Shown: positions 1 through 10,242, counted from the first letter of the stretch. The stretch: DNA of 64,000 nt from Pardosa pseudoannulata (GCA_032207245.1 CM063509.1:68270238-68334237), one strand, 5' to 3'. The notes: generated by a model not told the origin, from the sequence alone. Numbers and translations are program-made.

Positions 1-145
1 ATGGTTCACTGATCTTGGGTACCTCAGTTCATGTGATCGAATCCCCCCATGGCATGGCACTTGGTAGCCATTTGGAAACGGCTTTAAGCAGTAAATCCCG
101 ATCTCATTAGCCCCCGTGTTGCAAAAAAGTAGACCGTAGAGCTCA
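1..145 (+). repeat. tRNA-derived SINE, 5' partial copy
   Basis: This begins inside the tRNA-like head. It shows a degraded B-box (ATCGAATCCCC), the conserved body (gccatttgg, cggctttaagcagtaaatccc, tctcattagccc) and the tail motif gtagaccgtagagctc, all of which recur in copies at 5763, 6051 and 56723. It is followed by an inverted copy. The family is recognised from repetition within the window. The tRNA origin is inferred from A/B-box-like motifs in the better copies. Confidence 0.7.
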
Positions 146-149
146 GGGG

Positions 150-329
150 AGTGGTTGGTTGGTTGGTTGAGAGCACTACGGTCTGCTTTTTTTGCAACAC
201 GAGGGCTAATGAGACTGGGACCTACTGCTTAAAGCCGATTCCGAACGGTTACGAACATCCATGCCTCAGTGGGACTCGAACCCACGAACTCCGGTTCCAA
301 AGGTCAGTGCCCTAACCATTGTTCGGCCT
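150..329 (-). repeat. tRNA-derived SINE, inverted copy
   Basis: Read on the minus strand it has the A-box-like segment (gttagggcactgacc), the B-box (gttcgagtccc), the body (gttcgtaaccgttcggaatcgg, within the repeat) and a tail of TTGGTT units seen as CCAAACC. It faces the preceding copy tail to tail, so the two form a near-perfect inverted repeat of about 140 bp arms. The 5' end near 329 abuts a sequence starting CAGGGGCG. Confidence 0.75.
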
Positions 330-498
330 CAGGGGCGTGACTTGGCGTTTCAACTGAGGGGGTAAAAACCGAATAAGAAATTTAAGATATGAATTAAACC
401 TAAAATAACTGGAAGGGCAAACAGCAAAATTGCACCTGCTTTAAAATTCTGGGGGAGGGCATTTGACCCCTCCTTGACCATCCCAAATTACGCCCGTG
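330..498. mobile_element. possible short hAT-type miniature element
   Basis: Ends read CAGGGGCGTGACTTGG on the left and, reversed, CACGGGCGTAATTTGG on the right, which resembles hAT terminal repeats. The 8 bases on either side do not match as a target duplication, so the boundaries are uncertain. There is no coding sequence inside. Confidence 0.3.
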
Positions 499-639
499 GT
501 ACAGCTCCAAACTAAAACCTTTATCTCGAATTTCCACCCATATCTAAGATTTACCAAAGCACCATATTTGCATCAATATCAGGGACGTATTTAAAAGGGA
601 GTCTGAACCCTCAACGGAATGTTTCCAATGTATGCATCA

Positions 640-850
640 CTAGTTTTTTTTAAAACGTCCAAATATCTTTACCTTACTACTTTCGACTGAAACTATTGAA
701 AGACCGCCTTTACCCATGAGAATATTAAAAAAAAAATGTCTTTGAAATAGAGAAAAAGAAGTCACAAGAGTTTGGACAAATTTAACTTTACTTTCGGTGC
801 ATATGGACTGAAAAGGGTGGTCTTAAAAGCTAGATGAATTTATTTACTAC
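640..850 (+). pseudogene. decayed hAT transposase 3' fragment
   Basis: The plus strand carries scattered matches to the hAT C-terminal segment seen more clearly at 1385-1498 and, reversed, at 6470-6709. Examples are tttaactttactttcggtg (read as a LTLLSV-like string), followed by tcttaaaagctag and aaatgacagtt. Stops and frameshifts break it throughout. Call rests on similarity to the other copies in this window. Confidence 0.35.
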
Positions 851-879
851 TATTAAATGACAGTTCATCCGAAAAAAAG

Positions 880-985
880 TGTAAAGCCGAATCCGAACGG
901 CCACGAACATCCATGCCATAATGGGTTTCGAACTCACGAACTCCAGTTTCGAAGGCCAGCACCCTAACCATTCGGCCATATGTTA
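880..985 (-). repeat. tRNA-derived SINE fragment
   Basis: Minus-strand copy with the A-box-like start (atggccgaatggttagggtg), B-box (gttcgaaaccc) and the block ggatgttcgtggccgttcgg. The 3' tail is missing. Confidence 0.7.
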
Positions 986-994
986 GGCGACAAA

Positions 995-1077
995 AATTAA
1001 GGAGTTTTAAGGGCCCTTAAAAATGAACGCTAAAATTAAGGAGTTCTTAAGGACTTTTAAGGACTGTGGGAACCCTG
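995..1077 (-). mobile_element. hAT terminus fragment
   Basis: On the minus strand it starts CAGGGTTCCCACAGTCC and continues with repeated CCTTAA blocks, a pattern like a hAT terminal and subterminal repeat. Only one end is visible, joined directly to a Helitron 5' end at 1078. Confidence 0.35.
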
Positions 1078-1102
1078 GATAACTTAGGATATTATTATAT
1101 AG

Positions 1103-1106
<4 letters not shown>
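1078..1106 (-). mobile_element. Helitron 5' terminus fragment
   Basis: The minus strand reads TCCCCTATATAATAATA then cctaagttatc, the start shared by the longer Helitrons at 3981, 52861 and 61493. The flanking base before TC is A on that strand, as expected for AT insertion. A T-run of about 30 bases follows at 1107. Confidence 0.55.
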
Positions 1107-1137
<31 letters not shown>

Positions 1138-1384
1138 TTAAAGTTACTATACCTTGAATCGAATTTTTTTTAAACATACTGAAATTTAAATTTCAGTTAT
1201 AAATTTATACAAAGATTTATTGCAATGTATATTATATACTTTAGTTCGGAACTCCTTTGAAATAGAGATTTTTGGACAAATTACTGTGCATGGATGTATA
1301 TCTTAAAAGCTGTATTATTTACTACTATTGCAAAAAGTCATCCAAACCAAATTTTTTCGACACTGCTCTTTCATTAAAATTGGT

Positions 1385-1498
1385 CATAAGTTGACAAACT
1401 TAGCATTACTTTCGGTGCATATGTACATGACTAAAAACGCGGATGAAAGTTTGAACAAGCTGGATTTAAAAGCTAGAAAAATTATTTTGCGACTGTAA
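1385..1498 (+). pseudogene. hAT transposase C-terminal fragment
   Basis: Thirty-seven codons read through to a stop at 1496-1498. They contain LTNLALLSVH, then NADESLNKLDLKARKIIL, and correspond closely to the end of the peptide on the opposite strand at 6470-6709. That peptide carries the hAT C-terminal dimerisation motif just upstream (VERLFPTIKRIELFLRNR). No start and no catalytic region is present. The last ten codons, from the codon for K before ARKIIL, are the left edge of the 210-bp satellite that follows, so this fragment is the apparent source of that array. Confidence 0.6.
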
Positions 1499-2937
1499 AA
1501 CGACAGTTAATCAATTATTGATTATGCTCTTATGTAATTATGTAAAAAAGAAATAAAAGGATATGTCCTAATTTTTTCTCATTATATTTTTATTTGCATA
1601 GTCATTCATAAAACTTCTTTAGTTTAAATTAATAAATACTAGAGCGTTAATTAAATACTCCAATTGTAAGACAATTTAAAGCTAGAAAAATTATTTTGCG
1701 ACTGTAAAATGACAGTTAATCAATTACTGATTATGCTCTTATGTAATTATGTAAAAAAAGAAATGAAAGGATATGTCCTAATTTTTTCTCATTATATTTT
1801 TATTTGCATAGTCATTCATAAAACTTCTTTAGTTTAAATTAATAAATACTAGAGCGTTAATTAAATACTCCAATTGTAAGACAATTTAAAGCTAGAAAAA
1901 TTATTTTGCGACTGTAAAATGACAGTTAATCAATTACTGATTATGCTCTTATGTAATTATGTAAAAAAAGAAATGAAAGGATATGTCCTAATTTTTTCTC
2001 ATTATTTTTTATTTGCATAGTCATTCATAAAACTTCTTTAGTTTAAATTAATAAATACTAGAGCGTTAATTAAATACTCCAATTGTAAGACAATTTAAAG
2101 CTAGAAAAATTATTTTGCGACTGTAAAATGACAGTTAATCAATTACTGATTATGCTCTTATGTAATTATGTAAAAAAGAAATAAAAGGATATGTCCTAAT
2201 TTTTTCTCATTATATTTTTATTTGCATAGTCATTCATAAAACTTCTTTAGTTTAAATTAATAAATACTAGAGCGTTAATTAAATACTCCAATTGTAAGAC
2301 AATTTAAAGCTAGAAAAATTATTTTGCGACTGTAAAATGACAGTTAATCAATTACTGATTATGCTCTTATGTAATTATGTAAAAAAAGAAATGAAAGGAT
2401 ATGTCCTAATTTTTTCTCATTATATTTTTATTTGCATAGTCATTCATAAAACTTCTTTAGTTTAAATTAATAAATACTAGAGCGTTAATTAAATACTCCA
2501 ATTGTAAGACAATTTAAAGCTAGAAAAATTATTTTGCGACTGTAAAATGACAGTTAATCAATTACTGATTATGCTCTTATGTAATTATGTAAAAAAAGAA
2601 ATGAAAGGATATGTCCTAATTTTTTCTCATTATATTTTTATTTGCATAGTCATTCATAAAACTTCTTTAGTTTAAATTAATAAATACTAGAGCGTTAATT
2701 AAATACTCCAATTGTAAGACAATTTAAAGCTAGAAAAATTATTTTGAGACTGTAAAATGACAGTTAATCAATTATTGATTATGCTGCTATGTAATTATGT
2801 AAAAAAAAAGAAATAAAAGGATATGCTTAATTTTTCCACATTATATTTTTATTTGCATAGTCATTCATAAAACTGCTTTAGTTTAAATTAATAAATACTA
2901 GAGCGTTAATTAAATACTCCAATTGTAAGACAATTTA
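1472..2937 (+). repeat. 210-bp satellite, 7 units, from hAT gene 3' end
   Basis: Seven head-to-tail units of 209-210 bp start at about 1472, 1681, 1891, 2100, 2309, 2519 and 2729. Each opens with gctagaaaaattattttgcg, which encodes the last residues and stop of the hAT transposase fragment at 1385-1498. Each then carries AT-rich sequence ending agacaattta. Units are nearly identical. The first and last differ most (for example gcgac to gagac in unit 7), as expected at array edges. No open reading frame spans units. Confidence 0.9.
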
Positions 2938-3021
2938 AGGGTCATAAGACTGTTAAATCGTCAAAAAATTCGATTTTTCAAGAAAAAAATTATATGTGCG
3001 AAAGAATTCAGTTCTGAACAT
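2938..3021. other. short spacer
   Basis: Unassigned sequence between the 210-bp array and a Helitron 5' fragment. Nothing recognisable. Confidence 0.4.
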
Positions 3022-3188
3022 TCCCTATAGAATAATAGCAATCAATATCTGTCCGTCTTTCCCCGAATTTATGAAGAGGTTGAAACTGGAACGGATAGAG
3101 GCATCCATATTGGATTCTTGATGAGTTAGAGTTAATAACGTTTAAAATCCCCCGCTTCCCCTCCTTTTCTACAATTTAATGCCCCTAG
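3022..3188 (+). mobile_element. Helitron 5' fragment
   Basis: Starts TCCCTATAGAATAATAG, followed by tctgtccgtc, ggcatccatattggattc and atgagttag, the conserved 5' block of this Helitron family. It runs to the segment ccttttctacaatttaatgc and ends by 3188. No 3' hairpin belongs to this copy. Confidence 0.6.
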
Positions 3189-3556
3189 TTACTGAATGTT
3201 TAACAAAGAATCTATTCTAAAAATTGCCAATCAAGGGCGGTTCTAATTTGCAATGTTAAACAAAAGGAGGTTTTTACTCATTCAGATATTTAAAAGCCTA
3301 ATTGAAATTCCCGCATAATTTTAAGTGTTCAAAGAATCAGATTACGTCATAGGTAGAAATTACTGAATAAAATGCTTCTTATTGGCTTTCATAGAAAGAT
3401 TTTATAACCCAAAATATCACTCAAGTAACAGTAAGTACAATTGCAACATTTCGTCAAAATGAGAATGTCAGATACTTAAAATATTGATTTACGGTCGATT
3501 ATAGTTGATTAAGGATTTGCCTTTAATCGTTGGTTAACTCAAAACGATTATTCATA
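3189..3556. other. unassigned intergenic sequence
   Basis: AT-rich, stops in all frames, no repeat partner noticed elsewhere in the window. Confidence 0.4.
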
Positions 3557-3980
3557 CGATAATTTTTAACATTTTACTTAATAATCTCAACATTCTAAAC
3601 ATTTCGGATACTTCATTATAAAAAGTTTTTTATATGAAAATAAAAATCAGTGGAAATATCAAATGACATATAGAAGAAAAATATGAATTATAATTATGTT
3701 ATTTTATTCCAACTTAACCCATCACAGTTAAATTAGTAGTCAGGAAGAGAAATACGTGAAACTTCTTATATAGAGGGTAGTTTCTGCTTTTAAGTCAACG
3801 CCCAAATCGTTCTTAGAATTAATAAAATGTTTCTAAAGGATATTTAATATGGAATAGTTTGTTTTCTTTTTCCTCGAGGCTACCTTGCAGTTAAATCCAT
3901 TTTCTGAACCCAGCACATTTACTAAAATTAGCGCGAAAGACAGCTTAAAAGAATCAACATTATCGAACAAATTTATATAA
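3557..3980 (-). repeat. inverted duplicate of 56580-57156 flank
   Basis: Read on the minus strand this matches 56580-57156 through the blocks gtaaatgtgctggg, ttccatattaaatatccttt, aagaacgatttgg and aagtatccgaaatg. It directly follows a Helitron 3' end in both places, so the two loci share a junction and not merely an element. This copy lacks the SINE present at 56723 and so shows the empty site, around 3830-3855. Confidence 0.7.
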
Positions 3981-4657
3981 CTAGCCTATAGCCCGCCATA
4001 TGACGGGATCAGTAAAATTTTTAATTTTCCAGAATTGTAAAGTATCCTCTGAGGCAGTACAAAAAATGGTTTATTCTTTGGCCGAGAATTATCTTGCAAC
4101 AAAAAATAATCGATGATTAAATTTAAAATTATCACATATATACCTAATCTATTATTTAAGCGAAATATAAAAGAAAATTATTTACGTAATATCTAAGTTT
4201 AGTGATAAAACGTATGAAAATAATGCAGACGATATTTAAATAATTTAAAATAAGAAATGATTAAATGAGATGGTTAAAGGAATGACGTCATAATGCTAGA
4301 AAAAAATGTTGTTTTTACCTATTTATTATGTGATAAATTGATAAATTTAATCGCCTGCTCTTAACCAGGGAAAATAGGGCTTGAAATAATGGCATTAAAC
4401 GCTCGAAAAGGGGGAAGGGGTGGATTTCGAATGTTTTAAAGACGATAGTATTTTTCGATGTGATATGAAGCATATTTATACCAATTTATTTTAGAATCGG
4501 ATCGATAGTTTAGAAGAAGATAAACATTACTCGCTTTGAATTTGGCTAACCATAACTCATCAAGAATCCAATATGGATGCGTCATTTCATTCCAGGTCCA
4601 ACCGTTCATAAATTCAAGAACAGACGGAGAGATATGAGGCTATTATTATATAGGGGA
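3981..4657 (-). mobile_element. complete non-autonomous Helitron
   Basis: The minus strand begins TCCCCTATATAATAATAG at 4657 and ends CTAG at 3981. A 16-bp palindrome-like hairpin (CCCGTCATATGGCGGG) sits about 10 bases before the end. Flanking bases are A before TC and T after CTAG, with no target duplication, which are the diagnostic Helitron features. The 677-bp body has the family blocks ggcctcatatctctccgtct and tgatgagttatgg but no Rep/helicase coding, so it would depend on another element for movement. Confidence 0.8.
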
Positions 4658-5036
4658 TTGGTGTATAAATATTTCCAGTTTGGGACTCAATGCGATAGCC
4701 AATAGATAAACAATATTCCCCCTTACCTTTTCAAATGAAAGTCAAATTCTGCTCGAGTTGAGATGTACCATGATGCGAAAATTTTTCTATTATTCTCACA
4801 TTTTAAAATCTTCACAGCAGAAATTATTATATATTATAATTCACATATTTACAGGAACGGAGTGACATAAACAGAATTTTTCTTTTCAAGGAAGGTCGAA
4901 GGTCTTAATCCCAAGTACAGTGCACTTTTAATCTCATAATTATTGTTTCATTAAACACACATATACAGACATACATATTGTACATATATACATGTACATA
5001 AATCTTATACATCCATCCATAGTTTTGCAGGCATGT
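4658..5036. other. unassigned AT-rich sequence
   Basis: No coding sequence or recognised repeat. It includes an alternating acatatac-rich stretch near 4960-5015. It ends with ATGT, the left target duplication of the LTR that follows. Confidence 0.4.
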
Positions 5037-5755
5037 TGTGAAGACTCCCCTTTGTCCGAGCACGCGCCAAAACAGTTGATCGTAGTACACCTGTACCTGG
5101 ACAATAGCGTGGCGTCGCAGAGTCGAGGATCTTGACAATCGGACTGAATAGACGAATACGCCCCTGATGGATCTTGTTAATGAATGCTCGGGAATTCCGT
5201 GAAGAGAGAGCCAGCGAATGAGAATTCAGCTAAAAAGTATAACTGTAACTTTAGCTGGTGTTCTCAAGTAACTGGGATCATAACTGAGAAAAAAACAGTT
5301 GGCGGGACCGTAACTGACCCCCCAGGTATAAAAAGCCTACAATTTTGCGACTCAGGGCTTTTCGTCATTTTTTTCGTAGGTGTGTTGACCTCGTAGAGGC
5401 TTTCGCCTTTTTTACCGGAGCCAGCTTTCTAGTTCGGGAGATTCGTAAAGTCCGCTCATATAGGAAGCGGCAGAGTCTCGGGTACCGAACGGGGGATAAA
5501 TTGGGTTTGATTGCACCCTGAAAAGCCTCCCCATTTGTAAGAGATTATTAATTCTCTTGCTTTTCTTTCGACTGTGATTGTCGTGAGGAAGTTTTATCGG
5601 CAACCATCCTTTGCAGTTCTAGATGATTTAGGAATTAACGTTCCTTTGTAAATAGCCGTATTTAATCCAGAATTAAAGTGAATTTCCAATTTTATTCTTT
5701 GACTGTGATCTATTATTCATGTTACCTCTCATTTGAGAATATTGAAAGCGTCACA
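5037..5755 (+). mobile_element. solo LTR, family 1 (TGTGA...TCACA)
   Basis: Starts TGTGAAGACTCC and ends GCGTCACA, with a perfect 4-bp target duplication ATGT (5033-5036 and 5756-5759). A TATA box (TATAAAAAG) lies at 5327, placing U3 before it and R/U5 after. The same LTR occurs inverted inside both mariner copies (13975, 20272). No gag or pol sequence accompanies any copy, so these are solo LTRs left by recombination. TG...CA ends with a 4-bp duplication fit a Gypsy-like element, but the superfamily is an inference. Confidence 0.8.
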
Positions 5756-5762
5756 ATGTATA

Positions 5763-5929
5763 AGCTGGGTGAATGTTAGAGCGCTGCTTTTCAGTAGCGA
5801 AGTTTGCTGGTTCGAATCCCCCTGCTGCATGGATGTTTGTAGCCGTTAGAAATCGGCTTTAAGCGGGAGGTCTCGGTCTCATTAGACTTTATGAGCAAAA
5901 AGTAGAACGCAGTGCTCCAAACCAAACCA
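5763..5929 (+). repeat. tRNA-derived SINE, diverged copy
   Basis: Head aagctgggtgaatgttagag, B-box ggttcgaatccc, body gtagccgttagaaatcggct, tail gctccaaaccaaacca. It is more diverged than the copy at 6051. Confidence 0.75.
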
Positions 5930-6050
5930 TGCATTTATAAATACCTCTTAAAACATATCAGCAACGCTATATCTAATTCCATTGTATCTTTAAAAGCATA
6001 TTTGCAACTGCAATGTGTCGTTGAATTTATGCTTTAAGATTTTAACCGGA

Positions 6051-6222
6051 TGCTGGCCGATTGGTTAGGGCGCTGATCGTCGGTACCAGAGTTCGTGGGT
6101 TCGAATCCCACTATGGCATGGATGTTCGTAGCCGTTCGGAATCGGTTTTAAGCAGTAGGTCCCGGTCTCATTAGCCCTCGAGTGCAAAACAGTAGACCGT
6201 AGCGCTCCAAACCAAACCAAAC
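6051..6222 (+). repeat. tRNA-derived SINE, full-length reference copy
   Basis: Contains an A-box-like tggccgattggttagggcgc and a B-box GGTTCGAATCC, then the body gttcgtagccgttcggaatc and a tail of CCAAA repeats. It is flanked by 17-bp direct repeats that match at 15 positions (6034-6050 and 6223-6239, ttaagatttta core), the signature of L1-type reverse-transcription insertion. Reverse-strand reading frames across it are incidental. Confidence 0.85.
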
Positions 6223-6469
6223 TTAAGATTTTAGCAGGATTAAATTTGTCTAATAAATACTGAAGCATAGTTAATTTGTTATTTACTATTTATCAAATAA
6301 TTTGAAACTAAAGTAATTTTATGTATAACTAGGAAAATAAAAGAAATATTGAGAAAGTACTTAGAACGAACTATCCTTTTATTTTCCTTTTACAAAATTA
6401 CATACCTTGTATGACAGAAAAATTCGAAAACAGTATGGTATAATTAATTATTTAAACTGCCGTTTTTTA
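6223..6469. other. unassigned AT-rich sequence
   Basis: Includes the right SINE target duplication. Otherwise no recognised feature. Confidence 0.4.
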
Positions 6470-6709
6470 TCAGTAAATAATTCTTCTATCTTTTAAGGCC
6501 AGTTTGTTCAAACTTTCATCTGCATTTAAAATCATGCCCATATGCACCGAAAGTAGGGCTAAATTTGCCAACCTGTTATGACTAGTTCTATTGCGAAGAA
6601 ATAATTCTATTCTTTTTATGGTTGGAAACAATCTTTCAACATTTACAGTAAAAGCTAGTAATGTACATAATTTTAACAAAGATAAAAAAAAATTATGCAA
6701 TGAATACAT
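6470..6709 (-). pseudogene. hAT transposase C-terminal dimerisation region
   Basis: A 79-codon minus-strand reading frame holds VERLFPTIKRIELFLRNR, then RLANLALLSVHMG and NADESLNKLALKDRRI. The S/N-VER-F...IK-LR-R...L..L-LLS pattern is the conserved hAT C-terminal dimerisation domain. The catalytic RNase-H core and zinc-finger region are absent and there is no credible start. It is the most intact of a series, since shorter versions of its first half are repeated in tandem immediately to the right (6710-8060). It is related to the plus-strand fragment at 1385-1498. I call it a remnant of an autonomous element, not a working gene. Confidence 0.65.
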
Positions 6710-8060
6710 TAAAAATATTTCGGGGAAGTTCCAAACCCCTTAAATGCCTTTACCCCTTTTGTGACGAATTCTAAAGCGAAGAAATGATTTGCATTTCTTA
6801 TGGTTGGAAATGATCTTTCAATCCTTGCAGTAGAAACTAGTATATACAAATTTTCTTAAAAAATCGTATAATGTATGCATTGAAAATATTTCGGGGAAGG
6901 TTCATATCCCTTGATTCTTTTACCCCTTTTGTCACTAATTGTAACGCGAAGAAATGTCTTTGCATTTCTTATGTTTGAAAACGATCTTCCAACACTTGCA
7001 GTAAAAACTAGTAATGTACACAATTTTAATAAAGTTTAAAAATTATGCAATGCATACATTAAAAACATTTCAGGGAATGTCACCCCTTGAATTTTCTTAC
7101 CCCTTTAGTGACTAATTCTAATGCGAAGAAATGCTTTTGCATTTTTATGGATGGAAACGATCTTTCAACACTTGTAGTAAAAACTAGTAGTGTACACAAT
7201 TTTAACAAAGTTAAAAAATCATGCAATGAATACATTAAAAATATTTCGGGGAAAATCCAAAGCCCTTGAATTCCCTTACCCTTTTGTGACTAATTCTAAT
7301 GCTTATGGTTGGAAAAGATCTTACAGCACTTGCAGTAAAACTAGTAATATACACAATTTTTAGAAAGCTAAAAAATCATGCATACATTAAAAATATTTCG
7401 GGGAAGGTCCAAACTCCTTGAATTTTCTTACACCTTTTGTGACTAATTCTAAAGCGAAGAAATGTTTTTACATTTCTTATGGTTGGAAACGATATTCCAA
7501 CACTTGCAGTAAATACTAGTAATGCACACAATTCTAACAAAGTTAAAAAAATCATGCAATGAATACATTAAACATATTTCGGGTAAGGTCCAAACCCCTT
7601 GAATTCCCTTACCCCTTTTGTGACTAATTCTAATGTTTATGGTTGGAAAAGATCTTATAGCACTTGCAGTAAAACTAGTTATATACACAGTTTTTAGAAA
7701 GTTAAAAAAAAAATCATGCAATGCATGCATTAAAAATATTTCGACAAAGGTCGAAATCCCTTGAATTCCCTTACCCCTTTTGTGACTAATTCTAATGCGA
7801 AGAAATGTTTTTGCATTTGTTATGGTTGGAAACCATCTTTCCACACTTGCAGTATAAACTAGTATACACACATTTTCTTAAAAAATCGTGTAATGCATGC
7901 ATTAAAAATATTTCTGGGAACTTCCAAACCCCGTGATTCCCTTACCCCTTTTGTGACCAATTTTAATAGGAAAGAAATGTTGTTACTTTTCTTATGGTTG
8001 GAAAGGATCTTTCAACACTTGCAGTAAAAACATGCACAAATTTTAACAAACTCCAGACCC
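6710..8060 (-). repeat. tandem array of hAT dimerisation-exon fragments, about 8 units
   Basis: Successive units are marked by the motif ttatggttggaaa-gatctt at about 6620 (in the intact fragment), 6801, 6972, 7149, 7305, 7481, 7641, 7823 and 7994. Spacing is 156-182 bp. Each unit also has ccttaccccttttgtgacta, acttgcagtaaaaactag and atacattaaaaatatttcgg. On the minus strand each encodes a broken version of the SVER.FPTI..IK.FLR.RISH string. A 140-codon reading frame at 7449-7871 spans three units and is a by-product of the repeat. Unit lengths vary and indels are common, so the array is older or less homogenised than the 210-bp one. Confidence 0.8.
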
Positions 8061-8743
8061 CTCAACAAACACACTCTGGCTCGAACAAATAATTCGAAAT
8101 AAATAACTATTTACGTTTCAGACTTGTGCATCCCTCTTTTATGGTCACACGCGTTGTACAAAACCAGGAAGTGTTCTTCCTTCTGTAACATCGGTAACTA
8201 TATCGCTTTTTAACGACATTTCTCGTTATGTATCGCGGATGGTGAAGTAGCAGAAGAAAAGTGTGCAGACTTCCCTGTCTTTGCAATTTTTTCAAGTTCT
8301 CACAGAAATTAACGCTAGGCCGACGAACTTAGAGATTCAAATTTTTGAGAAATGGTATCGCCTTCGCAATAAAAGAATGACTTAGTCTTTTATTTGTTTG
8401 GTATGTCTCCCAGATTTGTATTTTGAAAGATTTTATCGAAGGTTTTTGAGGAAAGTTATTATGTTTAAACGATTTTGTGTAGGTCCTCAGAATCAAAACC
8501 TGGAGAAGGCCATGTCCCACCATAGCCTGATGCGTCATTGAAAAATAATAAATTAAAAGAAACTTTAGTAATTAGTAGGCATGGACAAAATATAAGTAGA
8601 GAGGTTGTTCCCACATTTTTTTGACAATTTTGGTTAGCAGTATTAAAAAATCGTTTGTTGCAAAAGAAATAACTGCAATTGTACTATGTTTTTAAAAGTC
8701 AAAATTATCGTCTGTGGCTTAAGAGGTTTGTTTTTTATTCAAA
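8061..8743. other. unassigned sequence
   Basis: Short reading frames on the minus strand (8107-8295, 8329-8538) show no recognisable domain. No repeat partner was seen elsewhere in the window. Confidence 0.4.
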
Positions 8744-9069
8744 ATGGCGTTTATAACGAAGCAGTGATTCGAAGGCTATATTTATGCTCTTTTCGAAGAG
8801 AAGTATTCATATTCCGTTATCCAAAAAAGATGTGAGAGTCGTGGTTTTGTGATATCTAAAGCGTCGATAGGTAGTATCGTTAAAAAGAAAGGATAAACGT
8901 CAAATTGGAACCTCAAGTGGGACAAAAATTCCTGACAAGTATCCAAGGATAAAACGAACATCTTCGACTATTTCAAAGGTACGTTCTTTAATGTTAAAAG
9001 AACCTCCCCCCCCCTCTAGTCAAAGGACAGTTGCAAAATCTTTAAAATGCTCGGTGTCCACTGTAAACA
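8744..9069 (+). pseudogene. Tc1/mariner-type transposase N-terminus, decayed
   Basis: From the ATG at 8744 the frame reads through YALFEEKYSYSVIQKRCESR and VISKASIGSIVKKKG, with an in-frame stop at codon 8. A one-base shift after KKKG continues with KIPDKYPRIKRTSSTISKV, then QRTVAKSLKCSVSTVNKN. This looks like the paired helix-turn-helix DNA-binding region of a Tc1/mariner-superfamily transposase. The catalytic domain is missing, because the sequence runs into the hAT-type miniature element at about 9070. Superfamily assignment is from motif style only. Confidence 0.55.
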
Positions 9070-10242
9070 AAAATCTTTAATTATTGAGACAACTGAGTTC
9101 TCCATTCTGAAACGGGTTATTTATTATGTATATAAATTAAAAGATTACAATAAATAAAATATTTATCTACGAGTAGTCGAGTTATAACTATAAAAACAGC
9201 TACACTTATGAGATTACTACTAGCACTGAAGCAAAAATCATGTCTTTTGTTGTATGGTGTCATATCGGTATCGAAAAATCAATGCTTCGGACTCGAAAAA
9301 CTTATATGTTCAGCAAAAATAGCACCACATGGCGCCCGCCGCTGCGGTGCCTACAAACCGAACGTCTATTTCAAGTGCAGAGGATTTCACTGCACGCCGA
9401 CACAATAAAACGAACTGTTTCTTGTTCGGTCAATGGATTAAATTATATTTATTAATTGTTTTTGACATTTGGAAATCATATAGTCTGCGAAAAACATCTT
9501 GACAATTTTTAAAAACAAAACCAGGGATATGGTGTTACATAATATAACTTATATACAATCTGTAAGAAACAATGAATGGTAACATTTGGACTGTTTTGTT
9601 AAAATTCGTTTCTTTTTTGTCTAACAAAACAGCATTGATTTTCAGCTAATTATTTCAATAAATATGATACATCACCGAAATTACTTCACTCCACTAAAAC
9701 ATTTTACTTTATATTGATGAAATACTTTTTTTATATTTCCATGAAAACAAAATCTTACAATATATAAATTTAAACATTAATCGTCTGCAAAATCGTATGG
9801 CCAGTTAATCAGTTAAAAAACCAAAATCGCTTCAGCACGTAAGTCCCCGCTCTAATACAACGCTTAATAAACCGTACCTTCGGATGATTCTGAATGACAA
9901 GTGCAGGAAAAATAGCTGCACTTGCCTCAGTGCTATAGTATGCTGTGCTTCTCCAGTAGCCCATACATATAAAGCGTGATTTTCTATTAGTGCGCAGTGC
10001 GTACACATAAAAATTTCTTATGTTTGTTTGCTTTTGAACGCGCTACGTGGTGCAGCACCTAGTACCGCACGCACTGCGAGAATACAAGCAAGCAAATCAA
10101 CATAATATTTGAATATATTATAAATAATATTTATTATATACCATATAAAGATAGGTAGACATAGGTGCAGAAAATTATTGTCCCTCATAATTTTGCCAGA
10201 GTGTGCAGTGCACACCCTGCACATATGGACCGCACGCCACTG
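9070..10242 (+). mobile_element. hAT-type miniature element (CAGTGGCG family), left end lost
   Basis: Matches 16655-17797 along its whole length, including acatatggaccgcacgccac and CACTG at the right end. The first 45 bp or so are missing. Flanking sequence to the right (agaccggatataaagaactt) is shared with copy 2, so this is part of the segmental duplication and not an independent insertion. No coding sequence is supported. The short overlapping frames near 9208-9455 are not conserved as protein. Confidence 0.7.

Noticed and set aside
1472..2937. Regular repeats that could suggest a CRISPR array
   Set aside because: Units are 210 bp and nearly identical along their whole length, with no distinct spacers, and the DNA is clearly eukaryotic.
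3022..3188. A complete Helitron ending at the CTAG near 3185
   Set aside because: There is no hairpin before that CTAG and the copy lacks the family's 3' block, so the four bases are probably coincidental.
6051..6222. A functional tRNA gene
   Set aside because: Only A/B-box-like promoter motifs are tRNA-like. The acceptor and anticodon stems do not pair, and the same body and tail recur as a dispersed SINE with target duplications.
7449..7871. A 140-codon minus-strand frame with internal repeats, looking like a repeat protein
   Set aside because: It is a read-through of three tandem units of a decayed hAT fragment with variable unit length.
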